From: Zhongshania aquatica
GTDB taxonomy: Bacteria > Pseudomonadota > Gammaproteobacteria > Pseudomonadales > Spongiibacteraceae
Length of the DNA stretch: 64,000 nucleotides
NCBI RefSeq assembly: GCF_027257955.1
Contig: NZ_JANZNQ010000017.1
Location: 1 to 64,000, forward strand
Direction of reading: 5' to 3'
The stretch's first letter is position 1; every line of letters starts with the position of its first letter. The notes under the pieces were generated by a model, which was not told the DNA's origin, did no database searches, and was given only the letters and a program-made list of their open reading frames with translations. A program made the translations under genes and the position numbers. This document shows positions 61,112 through 64,000 of the stretch, piece by piece.

Positions 61112-62140
61112 CTAAATTAAACCCCGCGCCTTGGCCATATCTAAGGCGAGATCTTCGATCATATCTTCCTGCCCACCCACCGTGCGACGGCGACCCAGCT
61201 CAACGAGTATATCCCGCGACGACACACCGTATTTAGCCGCTGCGCGCTTAGCAAACAATAGGAACGACGAATATACGCCCGCGTAGCCCAAGGTCAGAGA
61301 ATCGCGATCGATACGAATAGGGTTGTCCATAATGGGCGTCACCAAGTCCTCGGCGACATCCATAATCTTATATAGGTCGATGCCGTGATTGACCTCCATT
61401 CGGTCCATTACCGCAACGAGAACTTCTAAGGGTGTATTACCAGCTCCGGCTCCCAAACCGGCCACCGAACCATCAATACGATTAGCCCCTGCCTCAACCG
61501 CCACTAATGAATTCATAACACCCAGACTAAGATTATGGTGAGCGTGGAAACCAAGCTCTGTCTCTGGCTTCAGCTCGCGGCGCAATAGGGCAATGCGCTC
61601 CTTAACCTGATCCGGCAACAAGTAGCCTGCTGAGTCGGTGCAATAAATACAGTTGGCGCCGTAAGACTCCATGAGTTTAGCCTGCTCTACGATCTGCTCG
61701 GCCTCAATCATATGGGTCATCATTAAAAAGCCAACGGTATCCAGCCCCATTTGTGCCGCCATACCAATATGCTGTTCTGATACATCCGCCTCGGTACAGT
61801 GAGTAGCAACACGGATGGTGGTAACACCTAAGTCCGCCGCCATTTTTAGGTGATCAACGGTACCAATGCCGGGTAATAACAAGGCCGAAATCTTGGCGTT
61901 TTTAACTACGCCAACAACCGCTTTCAGGTATTCCTCGTCACTGTGAGCAGGAAAGCCATAGTTCACTGACGATCCGCCAAGACCGTCACCGTGGGTTACT
62001 TCGATCAGCGGCATTCCCGCCTCGTCTAAACCCTTAGCAATGGCTGTCATTTCTTCTAGGGATATCTGGTGCTGCTTGGCATGCATGCCGTCGCGCAAAC
62101 ACATATCGTGTAGTACTACCTTTTTACCGCGTAAATCCAT
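61112..62140 (-). CDS. mhpE: 4-Hydroxy-2-oxovalerate aldolase
   Basis: The 342-residue DmpG/MhpE-type enzyme begins with [20 protein letters not shown] (catalytic Arg-Asp), and has [14 protein letters not shown] (about 50-63), [11 protein letters not shown] (metal-binding His, about 198-208) and the C-terminal communication domain. It cleaves 4-hydroxy-2-oxo acids to pyruvate and an aldehyde, which is channelled to the acylating dehydrogenase encoded 12 bases upstream. Confidence 0.95.
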   Translation of the reverse strand: MDLRGKKVVLHDMCLRDGMHAKQHQISLEEMTAIAKGLDEAGMPLIEVTHGDGLGGSSVNYGFPAHSDEEYLKAVVGVVKNAKISALLLPGIGTVDHLKMAADLGVTTIRVATHCTEADVSEQHIGMAAQMGLDTVGFLMMTHMIEAEQIVEQAKLMESYGANCIYCTDSAGYLLPDQVKERIALLRRELKPETELGFHAHHNLSLGVMNSLVAVEAGANRIDGSVAGLGAGAGNTPLEVLVAVMDRMEVNHGIDLYKIMDVAEDLVTPIMDNPIRIDRDSLTLGYAGVYSSFLLFAKRAAAKYGVSSRDILVELGRRRTVGGQEDMIEDLALDMAKARGLI

Positions 62141-62152
62141 GTGCGTATCCCC

Positions 62153-63070
62153 TTAGACCGACGCTGATGAAGTGATAGAAAAACGACCGGCCAGCATTTC
62201 TTCTGCGAACATTTCAGCGGTACGCAAACCCGCAGCGGTCATAATGTCGAGGTTGCCAGCGTACTTCGGCAAAAAGTCACCCAAACCTTCGACCTCCATG
62301 AACATCGATACCCGATTGCCGTCGAACACCGGGCCATTTTTAAGACGGTATCCCGGCACATATTTTTGAACTTCGGCGACCATCTCATCGACCGATTTAC
62401 GAATTGCATCCTGATCAGGCAATTCATCAGTAAGGCAGTGGATAGTGTCGCGCATAATCAGCGGTGGCTCGGCGGGGTTGATGACAATAATCGCCTTACC
62501 TTTTCGGGCTCCGCCGACTTTCTCGACCGCACCGGCGGTGGTGCGAGTAAATTCATCAATATTTTTACGGGTACCGGGGCCTACAGATTTAGAGCTAACG
62601 GTGGCGACAATCTCGCCATAGCTGACCGACTGCACCCTAGATACCGCAGCCACCATTGGGATGGTCGCCTGCCCACCACAGGTCACCATATTGACGTTAT
62701 TACTTCCAGCGGCCAGCGCTTCTTTGAGATTTACTGGCGGTACGCAGTAGGGGCCAATAGCCGCGGGCGTTAAATCAATCATTAACGCGCCCTGCTCATT
62801 TACCTTGCGAGAATTTTCCGCATGAACGTACGCTGAGGTCGCGTCGAAACAAATCTGAACGCCATCTGCTTTCATGGTGGCGAGCATGCCATCAACGCCC
62901 TCTGAGGTAACTTTCAGCCCCATTTCGGCCGCGCGTGATAGACCTGGTGACTCAGGATCGACACCCACCATCCACACCGGCTCTATTAGTTCTGAGCGTA
63001 ATGCCTTCATGAGCAAATCGGTACCGATATTGCCGGGACCAATAATTGCCGCCTTTATTTTTTCAGCCAT
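62153..63070 (-). CDS. mhpF: Acetaldehyde (propanal) dehydrogenase, acylating
   Basis: The 305-residue DmpF/MhpF-type enzyme has [16 protein letters not shown] (about 7-22), the catalytic Cys in [11 protein letters not shown] (about 128-138) and the C-terminal dimer region. It oxidises the aldehyde from the aldolase to acyl-CoA with NAD. In aromatic pathways the aldehyde is acetaldehyde; in steroid degradation it is propanal. It is encoded between hydratase and aldolase in the same operon. Confidence 0.95.
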   Translation of the reverse strand: MAEKIKAAIIGPGNIGTDLLMKALRSELIEPVWMVGVDPESPGLSRAAEMGLKVTSEGVDGMLATMKADGVQICFDATSAYVHAENSRKVNEQGALMIDLTPAAIGPYCVPPVNLKEALAAGSNNVNMVTCGGQATIPMVAAVSRVQSVSYGEIVATVSSKSVGPGTRKNIDEFTRTTAGAVEKVGGARKGKAIIVINPAEPPLIMRDTIHCLTDELPDQDAIRKSVDEMVAEVQKYVPGYRLKNGPVFDGNRVSMFMEVEGLGDFLPKYAGNLDIMTAAGLRTAEMFAEEMLAGRFSITSSASV

Positions 63071-63112
63071 TGTGTTGCACTCTCTTGATTAGTTCTAAGA
63101 CGGAAAGCCGAC

Positions 63113-63904
63113 TTATACAAACTGCACTGACGCTCGACCAATGCCGTGTAATTCCATTTCCATTTTGTCGCCAGCAACCACTGGCTCTAGCGGTACTAAG
63201 GAACCAGACAAAATAACTTCACCCGCTTTAAACGGAATACCAAAACGGCCCAAAGTATTTGCCAGCCACGCGACCGCGGTGAGCGGATTGCCCTGCACCG
63301 CACTGCCCAACCCTTCACTCAACAAAGCGCCATTTTTCCAGACGGTAATTTTTAAATTTGGTAAATCATGTTCCGCTGGATCAGCAGTGACATCACCTAA
63401 TACATACACGCCACAGGATGCATTGTCGGCAACCGTATCTTGAATTCGAATATTCCAATCTTGAATACGCGAATCGACAATTTCAAAACAGGGCATAATG
63501 CATTCAGTCGCCGCCAACACATCTGCTTCGGTGACACCTGGCCCTTGTAAATCAGCCTTTAATTTAAAGCCAATTTCTGCCTCTGCACGGGGCTGAATTA
63601 AATTACCTGCCACAGAAATATCAGAGCCATTGGGATACGCCATCGCATCAGTGAGAAAACCAAAATCCGGTTGATGCACACCCAGCATGTCTTGAACAAC
63701 CTTACTGGTTACACCGATTTTTTTACCTACAATGACTTCTCCGTCGTCATCAACTCGGCGCTTTAGCATCTGCAAAGAAATATAATATGCATCGTCCAAA
63801 GAGATTTCAGGTACTTGCTCAGTCAAGGGGCGGAGAGGTTTAAAACTCCGCATCGCCTCATACAAATCATCGCCAAGCTTTTTAATCAGTTCTTTTTGCA
63901 TCAT
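63113..63904 (-). CDS. mhpD: 2-Oxopent-4-enoate hydratase (2-keto-4-pentenoate hydratase)
   Basis: The 263-residue product belongs to the FAH/MhpD family: VGKKIGVTSK (about 57-66), metal ligands in EAEIGFKL (about 106-113), and LSGSLVPLEPVVAGDKMEME (about 235-254). It hydrates 2-hydroxypenta-2,4-dienoates. The ATG at 63904 overlaps the stop of the upstream hydrolase gene (TAATG), which supports this start over 63979. Confidence 0.93.
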   Translation of the reverse strand: MMQKELIKKLGDDLYEAMRSFKPLRPLTEQVPEISLDDAYYISLQMLKRRVDDDGEVIVGKKIGVTSKVVQDMLGVHQPDFGFLTDAMAYPNGSDISVAGNLIQPRAEAEIGFKLKADLQGPGVTEADVLAATECIMPCFEIVDSRIQDWNIRIQDTVADNASCGVYVLGDVTADPAEHDLPNLKITVWKNGALLSEGLGSAVQGNPLTAVAWLANTLGRFGIPFKAGEVILSGSLVPLEPVVAGDKMEMELHGIGRASVQFV

Positions 63905-64000
63905 TAACCGTGTCTCAAAAAATCGTCGGTGCTTCGGTTGAACATGTCGCGATGTTCTACCATTACCCAGTGGCCGCACTGTGAAACCAGCGTTAAGCGA
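63904..64000 (-). CDS. Meta-cleavage product hydrolase, C-terminus only (cut by window edge)
   Basis: The partial frame gives about 31 residues, RLTLVSQCGHWVMVEHRDMF then NRSTDDFLRHG. C-G-H-W-V is the catalytic His region of BphD/HsaD/TesD-type C-C bond hydrolases (C-G-H-W-x-x-x-E-H-x-x-x-F-N-R). It supplies the dienoate for the hydratase encoded next, with one-base overlap. The rest is outside the window. Confidence 0.8.
   Translation of the reverse strand, partial: RLTLVSQCGHWVMVEHRDMFNRSTDDFLRHG

Overview
The window reads as a chromosome segment of a gammaproteobacterium. The support is inference from gene content: an EmrRAB-type efflux operon, the yeaG-yeaH-spoVR trio, a YeeN-type YebC protein, a DUF6482-like protein, a TonB-dependent receptor with acyl-CoA and ester catabolism, and a meta-cleavage (aromatic or steroid-ring) lower pathway. 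This combination is typical of marine or soil Cellvibrionales/Spongiibacteraceae-like bacteria, but no rRNA or other taxonomic marker is present, so the assignment is tentative.

Region 1 (about 1-12,200) is an AT-richer accessory region with many small, broken or orphan genes. An IS3-family element enters from the left and truncates a metallophosphoesterase gene. A class II Fic protein lies between that gene and a decayed duplicate of its 5' end. Then come antitoxin-like proteins without visible toxins (three or four of ParS/Xre type and one Phd-like), two members of a small acidic protein family (one frameshifted), an RHS fragment, a frameshifted DEDDh exonuclease and a stand-alone CsrA. The region closes with an integrative-element control module (ImmA-like peptidase, ImmR-like repressor, tyrosine integrase, excisionase-like protein, divergent Cro-like protein with repeated operator-like sites) and a HEPN-like protein.

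Region 2 (12,300-21,500) is an uptake and catabolic locus: TonB-dependent receptor, esterase, a TetR regulator, an HSL-type hydrolase, a mannitol-dehydrogenase-family enzyme, an acyl-CoA ligase and a SemiSWEET-like transporter. Three ATATAC-N5-GTATAT-type boxes lie upstream of the esterase. Region 3 (21,600-22,270) holds two ISL3-family transposase ends in tandem beside a tRNA-Arg(ACG).

Region 4 (22,400-50,100) is mainly core-like: a CFA-synthase-like methyltransferase, a CaiB-type CoA-transferase, MarR-EmrA-EmrB, CBS and FHA-EAL proteins, an alcohol dehydrogenase, a large hybrid histidine kinase followed by a REC-GGDEF response regulator, a dipeptidase-like lipoprotein, an unknown polytopic membrane protein, a crotonase, spoVR-yeaH-prkA, and an SDR / PTPS-III-like / shikimate-kinase-like series.

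Region 5 (50,200-56,900) is a valine (isobutyryl-CoA) degradation cluster: acyl-CoA dehydrogenase, enoyl-CoA hydratase, 3-hydroxyisobutyryl-CoA hydrolase and MmsB, headed by an acylating (EutE/SauS-like) aldehyde dehydrogenase and transcribed divergently from an AraC regulator. Region 6 (57,300-64,000) carries a secreted GLPVVGG-repeat protein, yeeN, an SDR, a LuxR-type regulator and the end of a meta-cleavage operon (hydrolase, hydratase, acylating acetaldehyde dehydrogenase, 4-hydroxy-2-oxovalerate aldolase), which delivers pyruvate and acetyl-CoA or propionyl-CoA. That operon continues beyond the right edge.
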